Shown in pieces: positions 11,429 through 22,975 of a stretch of DNA of 64,000 nucleotides. The DNA comes from Calonectria ilicicola (Eukaryota > Ascomycota > Sordariomycetes > Hypocreales > Nectriaceae). The DNA lies in NCBI GenBank assembly GCA_020809705.1, contig CP085828.1:6820001-6884000 (forward strand), given 5' to 3'. The stretch's first letter is position 1. Each line of letters starts with the position of its first letter. Position numbers and translations under genes: made by a program. The notes below the pieces were generated by a model. It was given only the letters and a program-made list of their open reading frames with translations, was not told the origin of the DNA and did not search any database.

Positions 11429-14400
11429 ATGGATTTTGGAGGCTCACCAGAACCTCCTGTCAAAAAACGAAGGTTTTTTGTTGACCCAGACGAGCCATCT
11501 TCCGACCCCGTGTTTCCCAGTCCTCATGCTTCACCGTTACCACAGCGTAAGCGTTTCTTCAAGGATGAAGATGACGTTAAACAAGGGGAACCCCAACGAA
11601 ACGACCTTGCCCAACGATCGAATTCCGAAAATCAGCGACCCCCCAAGCAAAACCAAGACCAACCTATGCCATTTGACAAGGATGCGTTCCTTAGCTTTAT
11701 TGGCGAAAATGTTGACCCAGCTGTCGTTGAGGCGGTGGGAAGTCATTGCGGCAACAACTTGGAACGAGCAGTCAACATGTACTTCGACGGGACATACAAG
11801 AACTTTCTGAAAAAGAAAACAACGTCATTGCCCTTGGCCAAGCCCTCCGGGGCGACCTCCAATCATACGCCTGCCAAAGCCGTTGCCGAACGACCCCTGA
11901 ATCCTACACCCTCCCGCCAAATACCAAGTTCACGATATATCGGTGCATTTGGTGTTGAAGGATGGGCCACTCGGAGCGGAACAAACCTCTTGAAGCACGG
12001 CGATGTTGTAAAGATTGAACGGCACAAAATCCAGCCCCCACAGCCAAAGGTGAAGGGCCGGTTTGGAGGGTCTGTCACTCCCTCGAGACCAAACAATTTT
12101 GGCTCGAAACGGGGTGATGTGATGGTACGCTTCACATCACAGGATGGAACAGAAATCGGCAGACTATCCAAGGAGAATGCCAATTGGGTGTCAACATTGA
12201 TTGATCAAAAGGTTTGCAAGTTCGAAGGAACATGCGTCTACGCTCCCGAGCGACTCCGAACGAACGATACAGTTTTTATACAATTGAGATGCTTCCTTCT
12301 CAAATCTGCATTCCACTCTAGAGCATTCACCCTTGCTGATGATCGTTCAACCGTCTTCTTCGAACAAAATGAGACTGATAACGAGAAGCAGCTGCGCCTT
12401 CGGCAAGTTGCACTCGTCAAGCTGATGCACGAAATCAACTTGCAGCCCACCTTAGCCAACTCAGAGGCCAAGGATGGCCGTAAAGGATTACTGCAGGCGG
12501 CCGAGCAAGATGAACAAAAGCAAAAGGACTTGAAAAAACCCGTCCCGAATGGTAAAGAGTCCGGCTCTCCGAACGCATCTGACGAAGAAGAAGGAGAAGA
12601 ATTGGAACAAGATCAACTTGACGCCCTCTACAAAAAGGCTCAGACATTCGATTTCAGCACACCCGAGGCAGAGCCCGCTGACACATTCGCGTTGACTCTG
12701 CGTTCATATCAGAAACAGGCTCTCTATTGGATGATGGCTAAGGAAAAAGATGAAAAGAGCAACAGGGAACCATCGATGCACCCTCTATGGGAAGAGTATA
12801 CGTGGCCGTTGAAGGATGTCGACGACAAAGATTTGCCCCAAGTCGAGGGACAGTCCAAATTTTACGTCAACCCTTACTCTGGAGATCTTTCACTCGACTT
12901 TCCAGTTCAAGAGCAGCATTGTCTCGGTGGCATTTTGGCAGATGAGATGGGTCTCGGAAAGACTATTCAGATGCTGAGCCTGGTACACTCCCACCGATCC
13001 CCGGTTGCGTTGGAAGCTCGCAAATCGGTCAAGGCAATTACCAGTATGGCTCAACTTCCCAGACAAGGCAAGAATTCATCTGCGGTTTTAGATGCGCCCT
13101 GCACAACCTTGGTCATTGCTCCAATGTCACTACTCTCCCAGTGGCAGAGTGAGGCTGAAAAGGCATCCAAGGAGGGCACAATAAAAGTCGAGCTCTACTA
13201 CGGAAACGAAAAGTCGAATAATCTACAGGCTCTTTGTTGTGCTGCCAACGCGACCAGTGCTCCCGATGTAGTCATTACTAGCTACGGTATTGTGCTCTCC
13301 GAGTTTAGTAGCATAGCTGCCAAGGATGGAGACAAGTCATTTCACAATGGAATCTTTTCCTTGAAGTTCTTCAGAGTGATTCTTGACGAGGCTCACCACA
13401 TCAAGAACAGGGGCTCGAAGACTGCCAGAGCCTGCTATGAGATCCAAGCCGATCATCGATGGTGTCTTACTGGAACCCCCATTGTCAACAAGTTGGAGGA
13501 CTTGTTCAGTTTAGTGCGTTTCCTGGGAGTGGAACCGTGGAACAACTTTTCGTTTTGGCGAACGTTTATTACGGTGCCGTTTGAGTCTGGCGAGTTTGTG
13601 CGGGCGTTGGATGTAGTGCAAACGGTGCTGGAACCTCTTGTGCTTCGACGCACCAAGGATATGAAGACCCCAGATGGCAAGCTACTTGTGCAGCTGCCCC
13701 CCAAGCAGGTTGACATTGTGGAGGTCGAATTGTCAGAAGCCGAACGTGGCGTTTACGACTACATCTTCAACAGGGCAAAGCGCACATTCTCTGAAAACGT
13801 CGAAGCTGGCACAGTTATGAAAGCTTTCACAACTATCTTTGCACAAATTCTCCGGCTTCGTCAATCTTGCTGCCATCCTATTCTTGTGCGCAATCGTGAT
13901 CTTGTTGCCGACGAAGAAGAAGCTGGAGCCGCAGCGGATGCAGCAGCAGGTCTTGCAGATGACATGGATCTAGAGTCGCTCATCACCCAGTTCACAGCCG
14001 TGACGGACGAAGCCTCCAAGGAGAACAACCAAGCCTTTGGCGCGCATGCTTTGGAGGAGATTCGTAACGAAGCAGAAAATGAATGCCCTCTGTGCTTTGA
14101 GGAACCGATGAACGATCAGATAGTGACAGGCTGCTGGCACTCTGCCTGCAAGAAATGCTTGCTAGACTTTATCAAGCACGAGACTGACAGAGCAGTTGCT
14201 CCACGGTGTTTCAACTGTCGCGAGCCTCTTAATAAGCGGGACCTGTTTGAGGTTGTGCGTCATGATGATGAGCCTGACAGCTTCTCCAAGAAGCCGAAAA
14301 TCAGCCTGCAGCGGCTGGGTGTCAATGCATCGTCGGCGAAGGTGGTTGCACTGATTTCCGAGCTCCGCAAGCTAAGGCGAGAACATCCCAAAATGAAATC

Positions 14401-14910
14401 GGTGATATTCTCTCAGTTTACATCATTCCTCTCGCTTATTGAGCCTGCGCTCGGCCGTGCCAACGTCAAGTACCTCCGGTTGGATGGATCGATGGCGCAA
14501 AAGGCGCGAGCTGCAGTGCTGGCGGAGTTTACAGAACGGAAGGGATTTTCAGTGCTGCTGATTAGCTTGCGGGCTGGTGGAGTTGGGCTGAACCTGACCA
14601 GTGCTGGCCGGGTCTTCATGATGGACCCGTGGTGGAGCTTTGCAGTAGAGGCACAGGCCATCGACCGAGTGCATCGCATGGGACAGGAGGCAGAAGTGCA
14701 AGTCAAGCGATTTGTGGTCAAGGACAGTGTGGAGGAGCGCATGCTCAAGGTGCAAGACAGAAAGAAGTTCATGTAAGTGTACCATGGCCAAAGGCCTGTT
14801 TGCGGAGGCATAGAACTAACACAAGCCACAGCGCTTCCTCGCTGGGGATGATGAGCGACGAGGACAAGAAGCTCCAGAGGATTGAGGACATCAAGGAGCT
14901 CCTGAGCTAG
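11429..14910 (+). CDS. rad5: Rad5-type DNA repair protein: HIRAN-SNF2 translocase with RING E3
   Basis: Post-replication repair factor (S. cerevisiae Rad5, S. pombe Rad8, human HLTF) that poly-ubiquitinates PCNA with Ubc13-Mms2 and remodels stalled forks. Exon 1 11429-14772, intron 59 bp (GTAAGT...CAG), exon 2 14832-14910; 1140 residues. Order: UBA-like helices about 80-125 (VDPAVVEAVGSHCGNN); HIRAN domain about 170-290; SNF2 ATPase with Walker A DEMGLGKT near 505 and DEAHH near 653; C3HC4 RING near 886-930 (CPLC, CWHSACKKC, CFNC); helicase C-terminal lobe about 960-1110 with QAIDRVHRMGQ. All catalytic motifs are intact. The last exon ends IEDIKELLS, the usual Rad5 C-terminus, which confirms the intron. 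Length is typical. Confidence 0.95.
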
Positions 14911-15854
14911 TTATGCAAGCGATCATGTCGGCGGTGCAACAACACATGGCTGGTGATGTGGTATATACTTGGTAGTGTATTTTTGGCGACACATGGCGTG
15001 GGACGCATATATCGGCGTTGTGGGACTGAACTGGCAAACACGGATTGAGGCAGGCTGATGCAGGAGCCGTGTCATGAGTCGGCGGTTTGTGGCCATGATG
15101 CATGTAGGTCTACGTGCTGTGTACACGTTATGATGTTGTACTGGGCTATGAAACAACAGGCGCGGACTGACGGGAGGGCCTGACTAGAAAGCAATCATGC
15201 TGTATCGTTTCCTAGACAAGCTGGGGCTTTGCAGAGTCATTCCAAGCAATCACTGGGTATCCGTTCTGACCACTGCGCTGTCGTGTGCTAGTCGTGTTTA
15301 GCTCACCACACCAAGACAGGCGAGCTCGTGACCAATGACAGGCGTCAGCCGCCTTGAGCAACGCCCAACGCCCTCGGGCCTGACTTACTTCACATGACCT
15401 GGTGGATATATCGCCAATCACGGGAGCGTGCTCAACGTTTTGTGTGCAAGTGTATAATTCATATATAAATGGAGGCCAAAATGTTGCGACATGGCCGTTT
15501 GGGGGACGGATTTGTTTTTTGGAGCAGGCAATTGTGCACTGTTACGCTGCATCCGAGGGTGCATAGCAGGCAAACAACGTGCATCACACACACACACGCG
15601 CGCACACAATCGATTGACCAGTTGAGACCGGGATCCGCTTTGTTGTTTACAGAGTGATGCTGCTGATCGACGAGCCTTGCTTCTGCTGTTGTATTACGCT
15701 TGGACCTGAGGCGGATCGAATTGGGGGCAACACCAAGACGGACGACTGTGGTTTTTGATTTCCAGATTTCTCTTTTGACTCTTTGTCTTTATTATACTAT
15801 TATTACCATTATTCTTTGTTTTATCTAGCACCGTCTATGTTTTGTTTTCCCAAC
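14911..15854. other. Intergenic region downstream of rad5
   Basis: No gene seen. A short CA-type repeat lies near 15587-15606. The T-rich stretch 15770-15850 probably forms the promoter and leader of the next gene. Confidence 0.5.
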
Positions 15855-16832
15855 ATGGATCGATTTACCCAGCAGTTCTTTGGCGGCCGCGCCAAGACGG
15901 CGTACACCCGCTCCGAGGCCCCTGGGGAGCCGAGAGAGAAAGAGCCGGACACCAGAGGTTTATTTGAGAGCATGGCACGAAGCTTTGCCAAGTCGGCGGC
16001 TAAGCGGGCCATGAACGAGATGTCGGGCCAGCGTACCCGAGGACCCGGCGGCGGAGGGGGCGGCCACGTCGACCGGCCCTTCAACGCCGAGGACTTTGAG
16101 AAGCTTGGAGGCTTCGTGCTGGAGATGGTGAGCACCGTCAAGGAGGGCAATGACCGACGGCGAGAGAAGAAGAAGCGGCGCAAGCACCGAGAGCGCAAGC
16201 GAGGCGGTGACGGTGACGGTGAGCGTGCCCGTGGTGGTGTCATGGACCGGGACATTGGGTTCGACGACGACTACTACGAGCAACCCACTTACGATTCCAA
16301 GCGCAGAAGCAAGCGTCGTCGTCACGGCGACTCTGGAAGTCCCTTGCACGTCTCGTTTGCCGAGCCGCTCGAAGGTTTCGACTATGCTCCGCCGAGGAAG
16401 CATCGGAGACGCCGCCACCACCGGCGCGACGAGCCCGAAGAACCGTACGAGAGAGCTTCCGGCCCCGACCGCCCACCGCGCGACGCCGGAGTAGCGTACA
16501 ATCCCGCCTCGCCGTTCGAATCGTCCTCCGACCGTAGGCGCAGCGAGCGGCGGTCGCACCGGCCCCGGCCCAAGATCAACCTGCAGAGCCTGCGTACTGA
16601 GCTCGAGGACATGTCGAGCACAATCATTGGGCTCAACGCCCGCAGCGCCAACCACCGCGACTGCGAGTTCTACGACAAGTTTGTGCGCAAGGGCGGCCGC
16701 CTCCAGGAGCGCATCGGCGACACCCTGGGCCAGATCCGCAACCTGGAGGAGGGCGGCGACGGCTACGCTTCGTGGCACGACGACGAGAGGCGAGAGCGCA
16801 AGAGGCGGCGGCGGGAGAGGGACTACTGGTGA
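15855..16832 (+). CDS. Arg-rich orphan protein, probably nuclear
   Basis: Single exon, 325 residues from the ATG at 15855, which has A at -3 and G at +4; an in-frame ATG lies 18 bp upstream in a poor context. The N-terminus reads MDRFTQQFFGGRAKTAYTRS, followed by a Gly run, then long blocks of Arg/Lys/His/Asp (about 95-235) that look like nuclear localisation or RNA-binding low complexity. The C-terminal third (about 240-300) is predicted helical: INLQSLRTELEDMSSTI and later LQERIGDTLGQIRNLEEG. No family is recognised. Codon third positions are GC-rich throughout, consistent with real coding sequence. A 272-residue frame on the opposite strand is a shadow of this bias. Confidence 0.7.
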   Translation: MDRFTQQFFGGRAKTAYTRSEAPGEPREKEPDTRGLFESMARSFAKSAAKRAMNEMSGQRTRGPGGGGGGHVDRPFNAEDFEKLGGFVLEMVSTVKEGNDRRREKKKRRKHRERKRGGDGDGERARGGVMDRDIGFDDDYYEQPTYDSKRRSKRRRHGDSGSPLHVSFAEPLEGFDYAPPRKHRRRRHHRRDEPEEPYERASGPDRPPRDAGVAYNPASPFESSSDRRRSERRSHRPRPKINLQSLRTELEDMSSTIIGLNARSANHRDCEFYDKFVRKGGRLQERIGDTLGQIRNLEEGGDGYASWHDDERRERKRRRRERDYW

Positions 16833-17559
16833 TTTTTTTTATACTGATTCATGATGTAAACCTGTATTATGACTTCTAGGCTCGGCGTTTTTTTTGTACT
16901 ATATCCCTCCTTGATAGACAGTTCCTTGAGTATTATTACTCACTCCTTAGATACCCTTTCTTATCTAGATCCATGAAAAAGACATGGTGTTAACAACAAT
17001 TACAAATAAGAATCGTGTTAAATCGTGTCGATTGTTCTCATTTTTGTGTGAATGTATGCTATTGGCCGTAGAATTCACTTACACGGGCTGCAACTCTCCT
17101 TGCCGCGCCAAATTGCCTACATCAAAGGTTGAGCAATTGCAAGTGCCCGGTTTGGCCCATATTGAATTGATGCGGTCAAACCTTGGAAAAAAAAGGATTG
17201 CACTAAGTCTCATGTCATGCAGCAACCCGTCAATGTTTGCACGACACGGTTTCCGGAAACTGCGAGCCATACATCCGAAAGGGGAATCCTGTGGGCACGA
17301 CATGATGTTTGCCCAGCTCACTGGCGAGTTGTTTCATGCAAGAGAAAACAATGGCGTTTTCTTTGACAATCAATGCAGTCTGAGAGGCGTCATGAGACGA
17401 CACAGAAGCAAACCATAGCTGCAAGACGCAACATTGGCGAATAATGGAAAAGAGTGACAAACTTGGACGGGTTAGATATATAGCTTGATTCCCGTCATTT
17501 GTCATTCACTGCCGCACTTTACCAATACGCATGCGATCCTGAGAGCGCTCCCAGTAGCC
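16833..17559. other. Intergenic region
   Basis: No supported gene. An open frame at 16984-17418 has no domain and lies in AT-richer sequence; I treat it as chance. Confidence 0.45.
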
Positions 17560-18402
17560 ATGCCACCGACTGGCGGGTTTGGTCATATCGTCAAACATGG
17601 TCACCGAACCGAGCCTCGTGTTGGTTCTAGCAACTCACCAATCCCGACCCACTGCGGCAGCGACACTATACTCCTTTCCCACGAGCCAGCGCAACAACCC
17701 GGTCATATCACACCCGTCTACGCCACGGCGCAAGGCCACGGCCCAATCCCAGATCGCCAGTTGCACCGAAGAGATGCGGGCTCCAATGTTGGGCTTACAT
17801 GTGGATTAACTATTGCCTTTCTGATCTTGGGGATGCTGTCCTGCGTATGGCTATCACGGAGGCGAAAACGCAAGAGACGACGCCGCTCAGGAAAGCACGC
17901 TCGGAGCAACAAGTACGGGCGCGGACACACCTATAGCGAGCAGATTGCCTCCTATTCCTACAGGGCATCCCACAGGGGTCGAAAGAAGAATCGCGATAAT
18001 AGCCGCCGCGGCCGCTCCCGTAGCGAAAAGTCATGCAACCACGTTGATAGCACTAATCGAAACGCCAACAACACTTGCATAAGTACCGACAGCATTGGTG
18101 CCAACGCTGACACCTCTGGCAGAAATGCCGACAACGTTGAGACCAATTCTGATAGCACTGGCGTTCGTCCTGTTCACCCTGAACCCATTTACGTGATACC
18201 AGGGCGCGATCCCAGGATGGATGCACCGCAAGATAATGTGCGAGGAGGCTGCGGGTGTTGTTACCCGACGATGATTGACGCAAATACCGCCGATGCCAGA
18301 CAGAATGGACACCAGAGGTTCGTTGGAGAACGCATTGCAAGCAGGCCTTTCGTTAATGGAGAGGGCCTTGAGAACGACCCGAGAGCGTACAGTTGGCATT
18401 GA
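17560..18402 (+). CDS. Predicted single-pass membrane protein with basic cytosolic tail
   Basis: Single exon, 280 residues from the first in-frame ATG (17560, beginning MPPTGGFGHI). No signal peptide. One hydrophobic segment at about 77-98 (VGLTCGLTIAFLILGMLSC) is followed at once by a strongly basic block (RRRKRKRRRR), which by the positive-inside rule places the C-terminus in the cytosol. The region about 155-205 is rich in Asn/Asp/Thr/Ser with short imperfect repeats (NADNV, NADTS). The C-terminus has a Cys cluster, GGCGCC. No family is recognised. The layout, a short loop ending HRRD then the membrane helix and Arg block, resembles the convergent gene at 18793-19260. Confidence 0.55.
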   Translation: MPPTGGFGHIVKHGHRTEPRVGSSNSPIPTHCGSDTILLSHEPAQQPGHITPVYATAQGHGPIPDRQLHRRDAGSNVGLTCGLTIAFLILGMLSCVWLSRRRKRKRRRRSGKHARSNKYGRGHTYSEQIASYSYRASHRGRKKNRDNSRRGRSRSEKSCNHVDSTNRNANNTCISTDSIGANADTSGRNADNVETNSDSTGVRPVHPEPIYVIPGRDPRMDAPQDNVRGGCGCCYPTMIDANTADARQNGHQRFVGERIASRPFVNGEGLENDPRAYSWH

Positions 18403-18792
18403 TAATGGAGTCAAATCTGGTATCAAGTGAAAGAACAGAAGGCGAGGAATTCTTATTCAAGCCTATATGATGATGGAACCAGATATTTCATAGCATTCAT
18501 AAACCATAACCCAATAAATTCCAACCTAAACCCCACGCTTGATTTCCCGACTAAAGAAAATGACAACGACCGTTGATGTGATGATAATTCCGTAAACCTA
18601 CTCCAGAAACCTCTCATTATACATTCTTTTGGTAATACATGACAAAAACCGATGTTACAAGAAAAGAAAATGCAGCTAGCAAGCGTTAGAAACACGGCAA
18701 TTGGCGAGACAGGATATGAAAAGGGAAAGTACCGATAGCAATAGGATCCTGGGATGGAGCCCAGGTGCTGAATAGGAGGGTTGACCTCTATG
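18403..18792. other. Short intergenic region between convergent membrane-protein genes
   Basis: About 390 bp of AT-rich 3' flank shared by the two genes. Nothing else seen. Confidence 0.5.
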
Positions 18793-19260
18793 TCAATCCT
18801 TTGGAGGGGGGTCTTTTAGTGGCGGATTGCCAGGAGGACAAGGAGGGGGAGGGCCTTTTCTCGGGGCCGGAGGTGGCACAATGGTGTCGGAGTGGTAGGA
18901 ATTCTTGCTGCTGGTAGACTTGCGACGGCGTGCGCGACGATTTTTCCTGGCCGAGTAGCGGATGGAGGGTCCGTAGACGTAGAGGAAGGCGACGACGGCG
19001 GCGAGAAAGGCGGAGACGGTGAGGGCGACAATGAGGCCAATCTTGATGTCCTGGTTCTTGCCAGGGTCAGAGGAGAATTGGCGACGCGCAAGAGCCTGGT
19101 GATCGCCAGAAGCAAAGCTGGAGAGGAAAGCGAAGGTGTTGACGGCGATGCGATACAAGATGGCAAAGTAGGCTGAGCAGGGTCCGGAAACGTGCGGGTG
19201 GACCACCGGGGCCTCCGTCACGGAACGCCGGAGCGGGCCGAGGGCTGCTGGGATATACAT
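18793..19260 (-). CDS. Small predicted single-pass membrane protein with Pro-rich tail
   Basis: 155 residues from the first in-frame ATG (19260, MYIPAALGPLRR). A weakly hydrophobic stretch occurs at about 29-50, and a clear membrane helix at about 73-96 (IKIGLIVALTVSAFLAAVVA) is followed by a basic stop-transfer block (ARKNRRARRRKS). The last 30 residues are Pro/Lys-rich (PPPPCPPGNPPLKDPPPKD), a possible SH3-type ligand. Such HxxLARRQ-TM-basic proteins are common unnamed proteins of filamentous ascomycetes; function unknown. An upstream exon is possible because the frame stays open 63 bp beyond the ATG. Confidence 0.55.
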   Translation of the reverse strand: MYIPAALGPLRRSVTEAPVVHPHVSGPCSAYFAILYRIAVNTFAFLSSFASGDHQALARRQFSSDPGKNQDIKIGLIVALTVSAFLAAVVAFLYVYGPSIRYSARKNRRARRRKSTSSKNSYHSDTIVPPPAPRKGPPPPCPPGNPPLKDPPPKD

Positions 19261-22200
19261 CCCCACGGACAAGGAATTATTAGATAGACGAGGTGAGTGA
19301 GTGTCGAGAATTGAAGGGGCCAAGCAAGGTCTAGAGATCGGTCTAGGGATCGGTCACATAGAACAAAAAAAAAATGGTGCGACCGGGCGAAACATAAATT
19401 GTTGTAGGCGCTTCCTGCATCCACCCCAGAAAGAGGAGATTAGCTATTTAACCACGCACTCCAAAAGAGACGGCAGATGCATGGCGTGAGAGGATAAGAG
19501 GACAGAATTTGTGCATATGCAACGCCTCAACATGGGCTTCGTCGTGTTGCAGGACAGCAGACAGGGCCCAATGGGGGCGCGCGGAGGCGACAGGGTGCCG
19601 GTCCCAATGATCCGGGGCTGAGGCGAGAAGCGACTGAACACGTTGACGGGTGTGGGCAGCGCGGGCGAATGGGCGCCGACGCAGGCTGCCTTGTGATGGG
19701 AACTGCTGCGGCCGAGGATGCGATGCCTACTGCGGCGTTGCAGCCCGAGGCGGGCTCCCAAAGGGAACCAGCATCGAGACGGGACGAAACGTGACGAGGC
19801 GTTGGGCGACGTTAGGCGTTTCTGGCCGAAGGAGACCGACCATGGCTATGATGATGATGATGAGGAGGATGGGTGAGGAGGACTGACTCCACCTTTGTCT
19901 ACACCGCAGAAGCCATTCAGAACATTGAGACTAGACTTGACTGGACTCGACTGGACTCGACTTGACCTGGATCCAGCCCGCGCATTAGGAGGGTACAATT
20001 AACTAGCACAGCACAGCACATCACAGCATAATTAATTAATTAATTAACACGCATGCTTGAGCGAGAACTAACGGCTTGTGCATCTGTACAGTAAATGTGT
20101 GCGCCCGCGCTAACATGAGGATCCCCTAAGGCCGTCGTCCCCACACCAGCAGACACCTCCCACCACACAACATCCCATCCATCCTTCGCCGCACCGCGCT
20201 GCCAGATTCTAAACTATACCTCCGAAACCCTTCATTCCCACTCTATTGCAGATGCCCGGCTGCTCCGGCCATGCCATGCCATGCCGGCCTAGTGCCCCCC
20301 ATACACACATCACACTACAGATTTTTGATTAGACATGACGGTTTGCTGTCACCCGCGCCCCGCCGCCTGCACCCATTCAACAAGACGCCCACGATCGCAT
20401 GCTGCATGATGCCTGCATCAGTAATGAAGAGGAAAAAAAATTAATTTGAAAAAACACACTGCACGGACAATTCCCATCTTTGACGCGACCCGGAAGTACA
20501 TCACCTGTCTCCAATTCCCCCCATCCAGGACCCGAAAATGATGTCACGGATCCCACTTATAGACCCCGGAAGTTTCCCCTCCGAGTAAAGCCCTCTCTGG
20601 ATAAACGAATTAAAACATGGTTGACCGCCTGGGCCCCAAGGCGTTCATCTTGTACCTTTCAAGAACCCATCGTCAGAACTACTTTCGCCTCGGCTACCTA
20701 CAATGGATCGTTCGGGACCTGAAGGGTCTTCAGCCATTGGATTAGCCCGCCCCATGACCAGCCGCACATCCGCTCGACTCTGTTGCGCTGGACCCAGTCA
20801 GCGCAAACATCGTCAGCTTCACGGCTCTGATCGTTCCGGGGTGCCTTGTGGGATGGCAAGCTCATGACCATATGTTTTTGCCTTTGCAATGCCCTCGGCA
20901 ATTTCTTTCCTTTTTATGTGGCCAATGATGATCTTATTGATTACTTGGTTCCTATAGATCAAGGACGACCGCTCGACAACAACAAAACATGTGAAGATCT
21001 ACCAAAACTTTTGCAACACCTGAACATGATTGGAAAGACATCGCGGTCCAGACAGGGACGATCATGAATGCGGCATATCCACGTTGCACAAGCTCACCAC
21101 GTTGACAATGATTAGACTGGGGCCACGGCACAGCTGGTGTGCACCAAGCACCTGCGTCTGAAACTTCCATGGAGACGTGTAAGTGCGTGCTTGTGCTTGT
21201 GCTTGTGCTTGTGCTTGTACTCCTAGGAACAAAATCATACAAGGCTAGCTCGACGAGAGCAAGACCATACAACTTCAAGACTACAGATGCGCGGATACGC
21301 TGGCAATGGAGGCCCAAGCTAAGCCGCCCCTTGCCCCTGGAACAAGCATCATCATGGCGAACAGACACGAATCTGGAGCGGCTCCGTGGTTACTTGCTTG
21401 TCGCGAGGCCATGCTAAGGTTAATGTATGCGAGCCGATTCGGAACTCAGGGCGGCCCGGAAGGCGACCGGGTAAGTGATGCTGGCCGCGAAGAGCAGAGC
21501 TGAGGCCAACGAAGTAAAGGCCGCGCGCGCCTCATGTTCACGTACACGTACTTGCGACGAGGGCTTGCGAGCCGGGGGAGGGATAGGCCATAGGAGTGAG
21601 CCATTACGTCTGCCCGGGTACTCGATTTGGTAATGCGTTAAGCGGCCACCGCGGCGGGCGTTCGGCAGCCACTCGAACAACACCAATATGCCATTACTTC
21701 GGGACTCCCCAGAGCGGACATGCGTCGGGCCGTCCTTCGGTACATCATCTTCCATGGCCAAACAAAAACGAGGTGTCCATTAGTGGCCGGGAAAGGTCAG
21801 GGAGCGCGGTGAACAGTTCGAGAGCGCTGCTGGGTTGGTGGTGGGTGTTGGGTGCGGTTGGGCTGGGATGCGTTTTGTGCGACCCAACCAAAACGTAGGC
21901 GTGTGTGAATTTTCCTGCTGGGGGGGTCCATAGTAGAGAATAACTAGGTTGATTGGCCATTGAGATTTTTTCCAGTGGAGTGTGAAATTGCTAGCCACTG
22001 AATTGATGAGCCGCGCGCTGTGTCTAACTAAGTGTCCTTTTTTTGGTTTTGATACTCCGGGCCGGTGTACTAGTAGGTGACGGTGAATTGGAGGAAGAAA
22101 AGGCTAGCTGAATTACATAGCCATAACCATAACCAACAGGCAGCATCGCGGTGGAACCTCGAACCCCAGAAAACCAGGAGCTTGGCTTCCCGACGTGATC

Positions 22201-22975
22201 GCACTGACGGAATTTCATGCATCCAGCGAGACGGTCAATGTGAGCTTCAGACCGATCTTGCGTCATCTGACGCCCATCAGAACAAGCGAGCGTCACGGGA
22301 ACCTAGAGCGAGCGAGGCAAGCTAGACACAGCTACTGAATGATATAATACCGTCAGATTTACAGCGGGAACCCGGGTGCTTTTAGCCAATGGCACCCGCT
22401 GATTTTCGTCCGTGGGATGCAGAGGTCGCAGCGCGGCCTCAGCGACGGACCCCTTGGCCTGTTCCCCATGTCAGACCAGCGATGCAGGGACGGCGCAAGC
22501 GCATGAACATCCGGGACAACATGTGATACAAGCCTCATCGATGAACCGGTGAGAATTAAACTCAAAAAAAAAAAAATAGTAATAAAAATGGATGCAAGTA
22601 TTAATATTGCAACTAGCGCAGGAATCCCTCTGTCATTTCAAAGACTCCGCACGCATCTGTTGAGGATGTGACAGACCGTGATAAATACGCTAAAGACCAC
22701 CTTCGAAGCTTTTTAGAGAGGGTTTAGTGAAGAAAATTTTATAGATAAGTATATATTTAATAATTATATTTGAAATTTGGGGATTTTACTTCATTTTGTT
22801 CGTTTTTTAAATACCACTGTTAGGTTGAATAACGAGCGACATTGCATATCTGCCATTCATAATAATCATATCTTCTTCCACACGAAGGTGAACCAATTCT
22901 GGCAATTTAGGTCTCCGAAACAATCTGCCAACATAAATAATCGATAAACATAATAGTATTAAGCTTGCCTCCCTG
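19261..22975. other. Long gene-poor region (3.7 kb)
   Basis: No supported gene. It carries several simple repeats: (ATG)5 at 19848-19862, an AATT/TTAA run near 20030-20047, and the hexamer array listed separately. A 42-codon frame starting at ATG 20617 and ending at 20745 (MVDRLGPKAFILYLSRTHRQ...) reads protein-like and could be a gene fragment, but nothing around it extends it. Around 22560-22800 the sequence becomes markedly AT-rich. Confidence 0.45.
21187..21216. repeat. Hexanucleotide tandem repeat (GTGCTT)5
   Basis: Five exact GTGCTT units read directly, followed by GTAC. It lies in the gene-poor region. Confidence 0.95.

Noticed and set aside
15960..16778. 272-codon open frame on the - strand
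   Set aside because: Antisense shadow of the Arg-rich gene at 15855-16832; Ala/Leu/Val-rich without a domain.
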